Assembly: GCF_004006295.1 (NCBI RefSeq)
Contig: NZ_CP026095.1
Coordinates: 1,350,001-1,414,000, forward strand
DNA from: Peribacillus asahii
Lineage (GTDB): Bacteria; Bacillota; Bacilli; Bacillales; DSM-1321
DNA length: 64,000 nt
Direction: 5' to 3'
Of this stretch, positions 35,630 to 44,229 are shown piece by piece. The notes beneath the pieces were generated by a model. That model was not told the DNA's origin, did no database searches, and saw only the letters and a program-made list of their open reading frames with translations. A program made the translations under genes and the position numbers. The first letter of the stretch is position 1. Each line of letters begins with the position of its first letter.

Positions 35630-36772
35630 TTATCGTAAAAATGCTTCGATTCGATCGAGTGCTTCTTTCAATGTTTCCATAGAGTAAGCATAAGAAATAC
35701 GGAAATAGTCATCGCCGAGTGAAGAGAAAGCTTCACCAGGAACGACAGCGACCTTTGTTTGTTGAACAAGCTTCAGGCAAAAATCTAGAGAAGAGGTATA
35801 TCCTTTTGGCAGTTTAACAAAAAAGTAGAATGCACCGTTTGGTTTAACGACGTCTAACTGCATTGCCTGAAGGCGATTATATACATAGTCTCTTCGTTTG
35901 GCATATTCCTCTTTCATTGGCAGTGCGTCATTAAATCCTGTAGTGAGCGCAGCTAGAGCTGCTCGCTGAGAAATCGATGAAGCGCACGTCACGTTGTATT
36001 GATGTACTTTTAAAATATGTTGACAAATATTTGCCGGGGCAAATAAAAAGCCAATTCTCCATCCTGTCATTGAATGAGATTTAGATAAGCCATTTAACAC
36101 GATTGTTTGTTCTTTTAAGAAGCTAGCAATCGAAACATGTTCTTGGTCGTATACTAATTCACTATAAATTTCATCCGCTAAAATCATAATATCTTTGCCG
36201 CGAACAAGATCGGCGATAGCTTCTAATTCGGCGCTCGTTAATGTAACGCCTGTTGGATTAGATGGATAAGGTAATACAATACAACGAGTAGCTTCTGTTA
36301 TGTAGGGCTCGATCACATCAGCTGTCATCCGAAAATTGTTTTGCGTTGTATCTGCATATACTGGAACCGCACCACACATTTTTATAATCGGTTCATAGCC
36401 AGGGTAAACAGGTCCAGGCAGAATGACTTCCGTGCAAGGCAATAGAATAGTTCTAAATGCGATATCAATGGCCTCACTTGCCCCAGTTGTCACGATAATT
36501 TCATCTTCTGCTCGATAGGAAAGAGCATATTTCTTCTTTACATATTCACGAGCTGCTTCTCTTAATTCTAAATAGCCAGCATTATGTGTATACACGGTAT
36601 AATTTTCGTCAATTGCTTGTTTAGCTGCCTCTTTTATATGAAGTGGTGTCGGGAAATCTGGTTGTCCAATCGTTAACGAAATAGTCCCTTCAATATCGGC
36701 TACCATATTATAGAATTTGCGTATTCCCGATATTTCCACTGATTTAACAAGAGGATTAAGTATATGATCCAT
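35630..36772 (-). CDS. patA: N-acetyl-LL-diaminopimelate aminotransferase PatA
   Basis: A 380-residue class I PLP aminotransferase. The PLP lysine is in NGLSKSHSMTGWRIGF, with YPSNPTG and DEIYSELVYD typical of the fold. PatA makes the third acetyl-branch step to diaminopimelate; its partners dapH and ykuR are at 53.7-55.6 kb in this window. It is next to cheV in B. subtilis; here two corA genes intervene. AAAGGAGG lies about 12 bases before the ATG. Confidence 0.88.
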   Translation of the reverse strand: MDHILNPLVKSVEISGIRKFYNMVADIEGTISLTIGQPDFPTPLHIKEAAKQAIDENYTVYTHNAGYLELREAAREYVKKKYALSYRAEDEIIVTTGASEAIDIAFRTILLPCTEVILPGPVYPGYEPIIKMCGAVPVYADTTQNNFRMTADVIEPYITEATRCIVLPYPSNPTGVTLTSAELEAIADLVRGKDIMILADEIYSELVYDQEHVSIASFLKEQTIVLNGLSKSHSMTGWRIGFLFAPANICQHILKVHQYNVTCASSISQRAALAALTTGFNDALPMKEEYAKRRDYVYNRLQAMQLDVVKPNGAFYFFVKLPKGYTSSLDFCLKLVQQTKVAVVPGEAFSSLGDDYFRISYAYSMETLKEALDRIEAFLR

Positions 36773-36926
36773 CTGATTTTATTCCTCCTTTGAATATGCA
36801 TATATTTTATCATTTCATGACGGAATAAAGAAAATAAATCTTCATTATTTTTAATTGTTTTTCTATTAGCAAGATGGAAGAGTATAATAAAGGTTAATTG
36901 TTAAATTATTCAAAAGGGTTGGTTAT

Positions 36927-37922
36927 GTGATACACATTTGTGCAATAACAAAGAATCATGAGTTTGTTTCTAATTTATCTTTAGAAGATGTTCATGAGCA
37001 ACATATAGACTGGTATTGGGTTGATTTTTTTCAACCAAATGAAGAGGAACAGGAGGAGTTGGCTCGTTTTTTTCAATTTCATCCATTGGCCATTGAAGAT
37101 TGTTTAGATGACTTCATTCAACGTCCTAAAATTGACTATTATGAAACGTATCAATTTATTATCCTGCATGTGCTAAAAAAAGCAGATTTGCGACCAGTTG
37201 AATTAGATTTGTTTGTTGGAAATCGATGGCTTGTTACGTTTCATAATGAAGAATTGGAGGAGATAACAGTTGTATGGGAGCGGTTAAAAAAAGATATCTC
37301 CATGAAAAAAGGTCCGTTTTTTCTTATGCATGGGTTGATTGATTATATTGTCGATGAATATTATCCGACGGTGTACAGCATAGAAAATCAGTTAAATCAG
37401 ATCGAGGATAATACAGAAAATGAGACGATTGCAGAGTTAATTGATCAGCTATTTGATCTACGGTCTGACTTGTCAAAGTTACGGCGTACAATTATGCCGA
37501 TGCGTGATTTATTGTATCGAATGACTTCCTCGGATCGGATTAGTTATTTACAAGAACAGCATTCCTATTTTAATGATGTATATGATCATTTATTGAAGTT
37601 AGCGGAAATGTTAGAAGCGTATCGTGATTTTTCTTCAGATATCCGTGATAATTATTTATCCGTTAACTCGAATAATATGAATAAAACGATGATGACATTA
37701 ATGGTTATTACAACGATTTTTATGCCTCTTACTTTTATTGCTGGCGTATATGGTATGAACTTTTCTTTTATGCCGGAGCTAAATTGGCGCTATGGCTATT
37801 TTGTTGTACTAGCTATGATGGGAGGAATCGCGCTGCTTATGTTCTGGTATTTTGTGAAAAAAGGCTGGCTGAATAATAGCAAGCAAAAAAGAAAAAGAGA
37901 GCGAAAATCAAAAGTGCTGTAA
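36927..37922 (+). CDS. corA: CorA-family Mg2+/divalent cation channel, paralogue 1
   Basis: A 331-residue protein starting at GTG 36927 with AAAAGGG upstream. A large cytoplasmic N-terminal domain is followed by the two C-terminal helices, with the pore signature YGMNF after FIAGV (about residue 285). The tail is strongly basic (KQKRKRERKSK). CorA pentamers carry Mg2+. It faces a second corA on the opposite strand; the two products share HPLAIEDC, RPKxDYY and GMNF. Likely a duplication. Confidence 0.92.
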   Translation: MIHICAITKNHEFVSNLSLEDVHEQHIDWYWVDFFQPNEEEQEELARFFQFHPLAIEDCLDDFIQRPKIDYYETYQFIILHVLKKADLRPVELDLFVGNRWLVTFHNEELEEITVVWERLKKDISMKKGPFFLMHGLIDYIVDEYYPTVYSIENQLNQIEDNTENETIAELIDQLFDLRSDLSKLRRTIMPMRDLLYRMTSSDRISYLQEQHSYFNDVYDHLLKLAEMLEAYRDFSSDIRDNYLSVNSNNMNKTMMTLMVITTIFMPLTFIAGVYGMNFSFMPELNWRYGYFVVLAMMGGIALLMFWYFVKKGWLNNSKQKRKRERKSKVL

Positions 37923-38012
37923 ACTTGGAAAACTCTCCTTTAAACCGTATATACATTTGAGGCTATGGTGCCAGACTTTCGGTTTAATATGCTGGGGGGA
38001 AGGCGCTCTAGC

Positions 38013-38966
38013 CTAAAACCACCCCTTCCTCTTAAACCAAAAGTACATGGATACTCCAATAACTCCCATTAATCCAAGAGAAAAGAAATAACCATATTTC
38101 CATGTTAATTCGGGCATATATTCAAAATTCATCCCGAAAATCCCTGCAATCAGTGTTAAAGGGGCAAATATAGAAGTTATAATAGTAAGAACTTTCATCA
38201 CATTATTTGTTTGGTGAGAGTTTAATGAGAGATAACTATCTCTTATGTCTGCAGTTACTTCCCTATCCGTCATGACCATTTCTGATAATTTCAAAAGGTG
38301 GTCGTAAATATCAGAGAAGTATTCTTTTCTTTTTTTTACACCGCTCAAATGGTGAGAGTTTAGCATACGATAAAGTAAATCACGCATTGGATGAATGGTA
38401 TGCAGTAGATTTAACAACATATATCTTGTATCAAACAGTTCATTCATTAAATGACTCATTGATTTATTTTGTATATTATCTTCAATTTTATTTAATTTTT
38501 CTTCTATTTTATAAATTAATGGGAAGTAATTATCCACGATTTTGTCTAAAATTTGATAAAACACATAGAAGGTGTCCCATTTCTCAACATTTTTTTGAGA
38601 TAGTAATCTGTCCCATACTTGAGAAACTTCTATTGCTGGATTAAGGTGGAAAGTTACTATAAAGTTTTCTCCTACAAAAAAATCTAACTCCTCTTTTAAG
38701 ATATCTCTTTCTTCTTCTCGAACGAGATGTGTAGTATAAAAAGTATAATCATAATAATAATCTAATTTTGGTCTTTGAAGTGTATGTATACAATCTTCAA
38801 TAGCGAGTGGATGGAAGTGGAAAGTTTTCTCTAAATGTGTTAGCTCTTCTTTAGTAGGCTCATTAAAATCCACCCAAAACCATTTATATTTAGAGAAATT
38901 CAAATCATCTATAAACACATGTTTTTCTAACTTATTTTTATCAGTAATCCCGATAAAGCTTATCAT
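38013..38966 (-). CDS. corA: CorA-family Mg2+/divalent cation channel, paralogue 2
   Basis: A 317-residue protein with the same architecture as its convergent neighbour: EFHPLAIEDC-type motif, long coiled helix region (IEDNIQNKSMSHLMNELFD), and FGMNF at the start of the last helix pair. The C-terminus lacks the basic extension of paralogue 1. AGAAGGTG precedes the ATG at 38966. The pair is arranged tail to tail, 90 bp apart. Codon use looks more AT-rich than paralogue 1, which might mean separate origin; this is an impression only. Confidence 0.92.
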   Translation of the reverse strand: MISFIGITDKNKLEKHVFIDDLNFSKYKWFWVDFNEPTKEELTHLEKTFHFHPLAIEDCIHTLQRPKLDYYYDYTFYTTHLVREEERDILKEELDFFVGENFIVTFHLNPAIEVSQVWDRLLSQKNVEKWDTFYVFYQILDKIVDNYFPLIYKIEEKLNKIEDNIQNKSMSHLMNELFDTRYMLLNLLHTIHPMRDLLYRMLNSHHLSGVKKRKEYFSDIYDHLLKLSEMVMTDREVTADIRDSYLSLNSHQTNNVMKVLTIITSIFAPLTLIAGIFGMNFEYMPELTWKYGYFFSLGLMGVIGVSMYFWFKRKGWF

Positions 38967-39328
38967 ATTAACACCTTCTAATCATTCCTTCAATAATGAT
39001 TTATATGTTATGTTTTATAACTAATTTTCCCCTTTAGTTTAATGAATATGTTAACTGCTAACATTGATAATTAGTAAAATGATGAATAAGAGTCAATTAC
39101 AAAAATATTTTGGCATTTACTATTAACGATTTAGTGTTGGAATCCGAATTATGTAGTATAAGGGAATTGTTAGAACAGGGGAGTGAACGGAAATAAGGAA
39201 TCTATCTCCAATATGTGAAGTTTCTCTGTGTAAAATAGGTCATTTTCACTAAAGTGTCTGATTTGATAGCGACAAAACATGGTATATTAAATGTAGTAAA
39301 TGGGAATTGAATAGGAAGGACGAGGGAT
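38967..39328. other. intergenic region upstream of cheV
   Basis: 362 bp, AT-rich, no gene seen. An extended -10 TGGTATATT (39281-39288), about 35 bp before the cheV ribosome site, may be the promoter. Confidence 0.4.
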
Positions 39329-40234
39329 ATGAAAGAGAACAAAGGGATTTTGTTAGAAAGTGGGACAAATGAATTAGAAATTGTGGAATTTGGTATTGGA
39401 AAAAATAAATTTGGGATTAATGTCATTAAAGTGAAAGAAATTATTAATCCTGTTCCGATTACTATTGTGCCCCACGCACATCCTAATGTAGAAGGAATTA
39501 TTGAATTGCGTGGTGAAGTTTTGCCTGTTGTGAATGTAGCAGACGCATTAGGTTTCCCCGCTTCAGAAAATCCAAAACAAGATAAGTTTATTGTGGCCGA
39601 GTTTAATCAACAAAAAGTCGTATTTCATGTTCATTCGGTTACACAAATACACCGTATTTCTTGGACGCAAATTGAAAAACCTTCTGATATGTACCAAGGC
39701 CTTGAAGGCCAAATTATTGGGGTCATTAAATTAAATGGTGACATGATTCTGCTTTTAGATTTTGAGAAAATTGTCGTTGAAATTAATCCAGAAACAGGAA
39801 TTAGTATCCAGCAAGTGAAAAAGCTTGGGAAACGCTCGAATTCGCAAACAAGATTGGTTGTGGCTGAGGATTCCCCGCTATTGCGTAAATTACTTCATGA
39901 TACGTTAACAGAAGCTGGTTTTGAGTACTTGGAGTTTTTTGAAAATGGACAAGATGCATTAGATTATTTAGAAAGCATAGTGGAATCAGGGAAAACGCTG
40001 GCGGATGAAGTGCATTTAGTTATTACAGATATTGAAATGCCGCAAATGGATGGACATCATTTAACGAAGAGAATTAAGCAGCATCCTGAATTATCCAAGC
40101 TGCCGGTTATCATCTTCTCTTCATTAATTACTGATAGTCTTCGCCATAAAGGACAAATTGTTGGGGCGGATGCTCAAATTAGTAAACCTGAGATTACTGC
40201 TTTAATTAAATTAATTGATGAATATAGTTTATAA
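39329..40234 (+). CDS. cheV: chemotaxis coupling protein CheV
   Basis: A 301-residue fusion: CheW-like coupling domain (about residues 14-155, with VIKVKEIINPVPIT and GIIELRGEVLPVVNV) and a response-regulator receiver domain (about 173-298) whose phospho-accepting Asp is in VITDIEMPQMDG (near 234). CheV couples receptors to CheA and adapts the signal. The gene's TAA stop lies at the border of a repeat element (TTTATAAAGTGAAAC), so the insertion begins within the last codon. Confidence 0.95.
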   Translation: MKENKGILLESGTNELEIVEFGIGKNKFGINVIKVKEIINPVPITIVPHAHPNVEGIIELRGEVLPVVNVADALGFPASENPKQDKFIVAEFNQQKVVFHVHSVTQIHRISWTQIEKPSDMYQGLEGQIIGVIKLNGDMILLLDFEKIVVEINPETGISIQQVKKLGKRSNSQTRLVVAEDSPLLRKLLHDTLTEAGFEYLEFFENGQDALDYLESIVESGKTLADEVHLVITDIEMPQMDGHHLTKRIKQHPELSKLPVIIFSSLITDSLRHKGQIVGADAQISKPEITALIKLIDEYSL

Positions 40235-40484
40235 AGTGAAACTTCCATCAGTGGCGGCTCTTTCATTCCCCACTGATGGTTAGTCACGTTCTACGGTCAC
40301 TAAGATTTCAAGCTTCGCTTTCAATTAAGTGACCGTATGAACCTGATTGGTGAAACTTACCTTTGAAAACCACAAAGGTAGGTTTCACTGTATTTTACCA
40401 ATCGGACCTTTACGGGCCCTCTCTTCTTTATTTCCTCATAAGCTTGAGGTGGGGGGCTTACTGCCCGTTAAGCGTGGAATAAAT
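40231..40484 (-). mobile_element. repeat element copy 2, about 254 bp
   Basis: Element in minus orientation. From its right end: ATAAAGTGAAACTTCCATC, hairpin CATCAGTGGcgg..CCACTGATG, ACGGTCACT/AGTGACCGT stem, GATTGGTGAAAC..GTTTCACTG..CCAATC stem containing CTTACCTTTG/CAAAGGTAGG, then GCCCGTTAAGCGTGGAATAAA left end. The central AGCCCC/CATAAG domain is deleted. No ORF of note. Confidence 0.8.
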
Positions 40485-40490
40485 CTACAT

Positions 40491-40533
40491 AAAAAAACGA
40501 GTTTGAGACGTGTAGTCTTAAACTCGTTTTTTT
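40491..40533. terminator. strong bidirectional terminator
   Basis: AAAAAAACGAGTTTGAGAC - 5 b - GTCTTAAACTCGTTTTTTT; directly follows repeat copy 2, between cheV and ykyB. Confidence 0.9.
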
Positions 40534-40613
40534 AGGATTGGCGATTGGGATTTATCGTGACCTTTAGCTCAGTTCAATGATGTTAAAGAAGTAAAAATTC
40601 ATTAGATTTCCAA

Positions 40614-41117
40614 CTAGTATTTCGATCCTTTACCTAAAAAAGATGAAGGAAAGGGGTTGTGGTATCGCTGGTTAGGTTGGTTCATTTTGTTCTGCTTTTT
40701 CTTCATATCTGGTTTAGATTGTAGATCCTTTGCTTGTCCAGTATAAGATTGTAGTATTTGTTTTGCTTTCGATAATGACATAACAGCTTTAGGGTTCCGA
40801 ATGGATGCTGAGCGGTTACCGAGATGGGGTAAAATTTTTAAATCTTCCTTTGTAGGTGGAAGGTGAAAGACATATGCACCGCATGTAACGATTACGTCGG
40901 ATTGTTGTGCAGCAAAACGAGGGTTATCAGAGAAATGGAGACCTATTTTCTTTGCTTTACCTTCTTTCAACAATTTATTTAAAGCGAGGCGTTTTAAGTC
41001 ATACAAATACTTTGGCTCCAAAGCTGTTTTTGCATGCTTGTTGACAATAAATACTGCTTGCGCAAGGGAGTCGGTTGAGGTATCTGCCATTTCAGACTGT
41101 CCTTTCATATCTTTCAT
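40614..41117 (-). CDS. ykyB: YkyB-family protein
   Basis: A 167-residue cytoplasmic protein of unknown function. The core AVFIVNKHAKTALEPKYLYDLKRLAL and GLHFSDNPRFAAQQSDVIVTCGAYVFHLPP match YkyB as I remember it. B. subtilis YkyB is about 154 residues; this one has a short N-terminal extension and a basic, Asn-rich tail (KKKQNKMNQPNQR). AAAGGAG precedes the ATG. Neighbour of cheV in B. subtilis too. Confidence 0.85.
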   Translation of the reverse strand: MKDMKGQSEMADTSTDSLAQAVFIVNKHAKTALEPKYLYDLKRLALNKLLKEGKAKKIGLHFSDNPRFAAQQSDVIVTCGAYVFHLPPTKEDLKILPHLGNRSASIRNPKAVMSLSKAKQILQSYTGQAKDLQSKPDMKKKQNKMNQPNQRYHNPFPSSFLGKGSKY

Positions 41118-41313
41118 TACAGGAACTCCTTTTCTTCATGAGCTTTATGCTCTTTTTGATAGCATTGTTAGTTCGATAATCTATGTAGTTTGTAAGTCAT
41201 TTACATATCTATGCATCATCATTATACCACTTTCCAATATTTAAGAAAGTCATTCTGAGATTTATAAAAGAAATGTTTTAGTTTTACGACCTTTTTCAAA
41301 AAATCATGAAAGT

Positions 41314-41338
41314 CCTCACTTCTAATCTAGAAGTGAGG
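41314..41338. other. orphan perfect hairpin
   Basis: CCTCACTTCT - aatct - AGAAGTGAGG, between two same-strand genes. There is no T-run adjacent on either strand, so a terminator is unlikely. Confidence 0.5.
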
Positions 41339-41385
41339 TATGATTGAAAGATATAATGAGGTAGAGACATACCGTTTGTTACAGG

Positions 41386-41763
41386 CTAGGGGGTTCGATT
41401 ATAAATATTTATAGTATCTGATGTTGCTGCTTGTGCAGTCACTTGCGGCGGATAGGCAGGAACTCCTTGCCCCCCGAATCCACCGTAATAACCACCAAAT
41501 CCCGGGCCACCAAATCCTGGGGCACCAAATCCGCCATAATAACCAGGATAAGGCGGGTAGAATGGACGGTTCCAGAGAAGTGGAACAGCTAAACCTGCAA
41601 TGAACGCAGCTGGTATGGCAAGGCCGAGCCCAAGAGGAAAAAACCTTTCGTCGCCATAGTGATGTTGTTCAGGGGCGTGTCGATCAATCGGGTAGGATGA
41701 ATAAGTAGAATAAGGGTAAGGAAGATAAGAGTAGGAAGGGTAAGCGTATGGATATGTTTGCAT
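41386..41763 (-). CDS. Tyr/Gly/Pro-rich protein, possible spore-surface component
   Basis: Started at ATG 41763 with AAGGAGG; 125 residues. The N-terminus is Tyr/Pro/Ser-rich (YPYAYPSYSYLPYPYS), a hydrophobic helix lies at about residues 47-63 (LGLGLAIPAAFIAGLAVPLL), and then GFG/GYYGG repeats follow. This composition occurs in exosporium and coat proteins of bacilli; no specific family recognised and no function assigned. Confidence 0.65.
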   Translation of the reverse strand: MQTYPYAYPSYSYLPYPYSTYSSYPIDRHAPEQHHYGDERFFPLGLGLAIPAAFIAGLAVPLLWNRPFYPPYPGYYGGFGAPGFGGPGFGGYYGGFGGQGVPAYPPQVTAQAATSDTINIYNRTP

Positions 41764-41962
41764 ATAAAAACCTCCTTTTTGAAAAACTATATAGTTTCGC
41801 ACCTTGTAGAATGGCAGGAGCGAAGAGATAGGTTATCATTAATTGAAAGTTGCTAGAAAAGCCTATCAAATAATCTATCTACATGCTTATGCTTTTCTAT
41901 ATAGTGTATGGGATTTGCCCCGAAAAGAGCCTGTTTCACTCCATTCTGTTATAATGATGATA

Positions 41963-42336
41963 TTTATCCCGCACTTAACAGGCAATAAGACCTCGCCTCA
42001 AGCTTAGAAAGAAGCAACGAAGGTGAGTGGGGATAACTGCTCTCATCTAGCCACTTGAAGTCATAAGATGAAAGGCTCTGTGGCAAACTGGACCAACGCC
42101 GTATTTTATCTTATGCTTATCGCGGGCCGAACAGCTGCCTCGCATTTGTAGTAAAGGTCTGATTAGCGAGATACAAGGAAACGTAACTTTGTGGTTTTCA
42201 AAGGTCAGCTTTCACCAATCAGGTTCGTACGGTCACTTGATTGAGGTGGAGATTTTAGTGACCGTAGAATGTGAATAAACATCTGTAGGCGTGGGGGGAT
42301 GAAGGAAACCCCACACGGATGGAAGTTTCCCTTTAT
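41963..42336 (+). mobile_element. repeat element copy 3, about 374 bp
   Basis: Plus orientation; both borders read TTTAT. The central domain is kept: GTCATAAGAT..ATCTTATGC, TAAAGGTCTGATT, GTAACTTTGTGGTTTTCAAAGGTCAG, ACGGTCACTTGATTGA..TAGTGACCGT and the final GTGGGG..CCCCAC hairpin. This is the most diverged copy, so probably the oldest. It ends 24 bp before the crcB start codon and so separates that gene from any older promoter. Confidence 0.85.
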
Positions 42337-42359
42337 TGCGAAGTTTGAGGTGAGTATAC

Positions 42360-42740
42360 ATGTTAATTCGAATACTAGCTATTGGGATTGGTGGTGGATC
42401 TGGTGCTGTATTGCGCTATATGATTCAAGAAGTACTGCCGTCACCCATTTTTCCATGGAGCACCCTGTTGATTAATATTGCTGGTAGTTTTTTGCTAGGG
42501 GGAGTCACGAGTTATTTGATGAATCGAAATCGAGGAGAGATTCTTCAGTTAGCTTTAGGTACCGGTTTGTGCGGAGGGTTTACGACGATGTCGACGTTCT
42601 CTGCTGAAGCGGTGGCTTTAATGAGAGAGTCGATACTACTTAGCGGATTATATATCGAGTGTACGGTGTTAGGCGGACTGACCGCTTATTTCATTGGGCA
42701 ACATGTATTTCTAGGTAGGAGAAGTGGAGAACGAGGATGA
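42360..42740 (+). CDS. crcB: fluoride efflux channel subunit CrcB, copy 1
   Basis: A 126-residue protein with four membrane helices. Family motifs are GGGSGAVLRY, STLLINIAGSFLLG and GLCGGFTTMSTFSAE. The stop overlaps the next crcB start (ATGA), so the pair is translated together. Paired small CrcB genes usually form a hetero- or antiparallel dimer that exports F-. GAGGTG precedes the ATG. No fluoride riboswitch is seen between here and the repeat element. Confidence 0.92.
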   Translation: MLIRILAIGIGGGSGAVLRYMIQEVLPSPIFPWSTLLINIAGSFLLGGVTSYLMNRNRGEILQLALGTGLCGGFTTMSTFSAEAVALMRESILLSGLYIECTVLGGLTAYFIGQHVFLGRRSGERG

Positions 42741-43105
42741 ATGCTGTTCTTGTATGGATTGGCGGAATGATCGGAGCTATTGCAAGATATAGCGTGCAAA
42801 CGTATTTGAAGAGGATTTTACCGGAAAGTACGATTCCACTAAGTATTTTGATTATTAATTTGGCGGGCTCTTTTGGATTAGGCATGTGTATTTCAGCGGG
42901 AAATGAGTTAAATCTATCGTGGCAATTGTTTAGTATGACAGGTTTTTTAGGAGCTTTCACAACGTTTTCAACATTTAGCTCAGAAAGCCTATTTTTGCTT
43001 GGGAAACAGCAGTATATGAAAGCCTTTTTATATATAACAGGTTCGATTATAGGCTGTATATTTGTATTTTTTATTGGCAATATTGTAGCGATGTCGTTAT
43101 TATAA
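42737..43105 (+). CDS. crcB: fluoride efflux channel subunit CrcB, copy 2
   Basis: A 122-residue four-helix protein with IGGMIGAIARY, LIINLAGSFGLG and GFLGAFTTFSTFSSES, the CrcB signature. It overlaps copy 1 by 4 bp. Opposite charge distribution at the N-termini of the two copies is expected for a two-gene pair of fixed opposite topology; not analysed in detail. Confidence 0.92.
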   Translation: MNAVLVWIGGMIGAIARYSVQTYLKRILPESTIPLSILIINLAGSFGLGMCISAGNELNLSWQLFSMTGFLGAFTTFSTFSSESLFLLGKQQYMKAFLYITGSIIGCIFVFFIGNIVAMSLL

Positions 43106-43137
43106 ATAAGAAAATAAATTTGTAAAGCAACAGAAAA

Positions 43138-43159
43138 AATGACATGGATTATGTCATTT
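43138..43159 (+). terminator. weak terminator-like hairpin after crcB
   Basis: AATGACAT - ggatt - ATGTCATTT with a short pyrimidine tail. Confidence 0.5.
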
Positions 43160-43218
43160 CTTCTACAGCATTTTTTTGGCTAGTACAGCATTTTGTCATT
43201 ATTCATGCAGGAATCAGT

Positions 43219-44085
43219 TTAGATGTGTGGAGATTGTAATTCATACACTGTAATTTCTGGACGCGACAAAAAACGATAAGGAAGGCGGGTTGTACCGATT
43301 CCTCTATTCACATATAAAGTGAGGGAGTCGATGTTGTACAAGCCTTCCGGATATCTCTCGGCAAAAGGAGGAGTGACAAGTGCTCCAAAAAACGGAATTT
43401 GCACTTGTCCACCGTGACTATGGCCGCTTATTTGCAGGTGAATTGGATAATTCTTTGCCGTATCTGCTAAATCAGGTGCATGAGATAATAGAATGGTATA
43501 CTTACTTTCAGGAATACCAGAAAGTGCTTCTGGAAAGTCTGGCTGACCGAGCATCGCGTCGTCAATACCTGTGAGATAAATAGATTCCTTTGATAAAAGA
43601 GAGAGCTCTATGTTTGCGTTTTGTAGAAGCGTAAATTCACACATTTCCATAATGGATTTGTATATTTCAGAACCATAACCACCGTGATCGTGGTTTCCAT
43701 ATACACAGAATTTCCCTAACGGAGCATGAAGCTTTTGTAACACAGGAATAATTTCTTTATAATTCCTATATTTATCCGGTTTGTCCATTAAATCTCCTGT
43801 AAAGATAATGACATCCGCTTGCAGGGCATTTATTTTTTGGATAAGTGTTTGTAAGTCTTTTAATTGAAACTGAAATCCTAAATGTGTGTCGCTAAACTGA
43901 ACCATTTTTAACCCGTGAAATCCTTTTGGAATGAAGGAGTGACTGATTGGAATATGGTTGGTTTTTAACCAATGCGGTTCAATATTATGGATGTAGTATT
44001 TTCCGCCAATTCCTAAACCAGTGATGGTTAATAAAGAGGCAATACTTTTTTTTAGAAATGTTCTGCGTGAAATAGTTTTATTCAT
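43219..44085 (-). CDS. ykuE: Tat-exported metallophosphoesterase YkuE
   Basis: Started at ATG 44085 (MNKTISRRTFLKKS), a classic twin-arginine signal. The 288-residue protein has the calcineurin-like motifs FSDTHLG, GDLMD, YGNHDHGG and SGHSHGGQ. YkuE of B. subtilis is a Tat-dependent phosphoesterase attached to the cell wall; same order relative to ykyB and ykuI supports this identity. Substrate unknown. Confidence 0.92.
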   Translation of the reverse strand: MNKTISRRTFLKKSIASLLTITGLGIGGKYYIHNIEPHWLKTNHIPISHSFIPKGFHGLKMVQFSDTHLGFQFQLKDLQTLIQKINALQADVIIFTGDLMDKPDKYRNYKEIIPVLQKLHAPLGKFCVYGNHDHGGYGSEIYKSIMEMCEFTLLQNANIELSLLSKESIYLTGIDDAMLGQPDFPEALSGIPESKYTILLSHAPDLADTAKNYPIHLQISGHSHGGQVQIPFFGALVTPPFAERYPEGLYNIDSLTLYVNRGIGTTRLPYRFLSRPEITVYELQSPHI

Positions 44086-44229
44086 GTTAATCAACCTATC
44101 TAATAAATGATACTTCCTCATATTAGCAAATAAAAGGTAGAAAAAGAAGCGATATATTCTTTTGTTACACTATATTAAAGAAACGGAAACGGATAGGACA
44201 TATTGTTTGTGCCTATACGGAGGTGCTTG

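Noticed and set aside
41882..42360. Fluoride riboswitch before crcB
   Set aside because: The characteristic short pseudoknot sequences were not recognised; the region is occupied by repeat copy 3.
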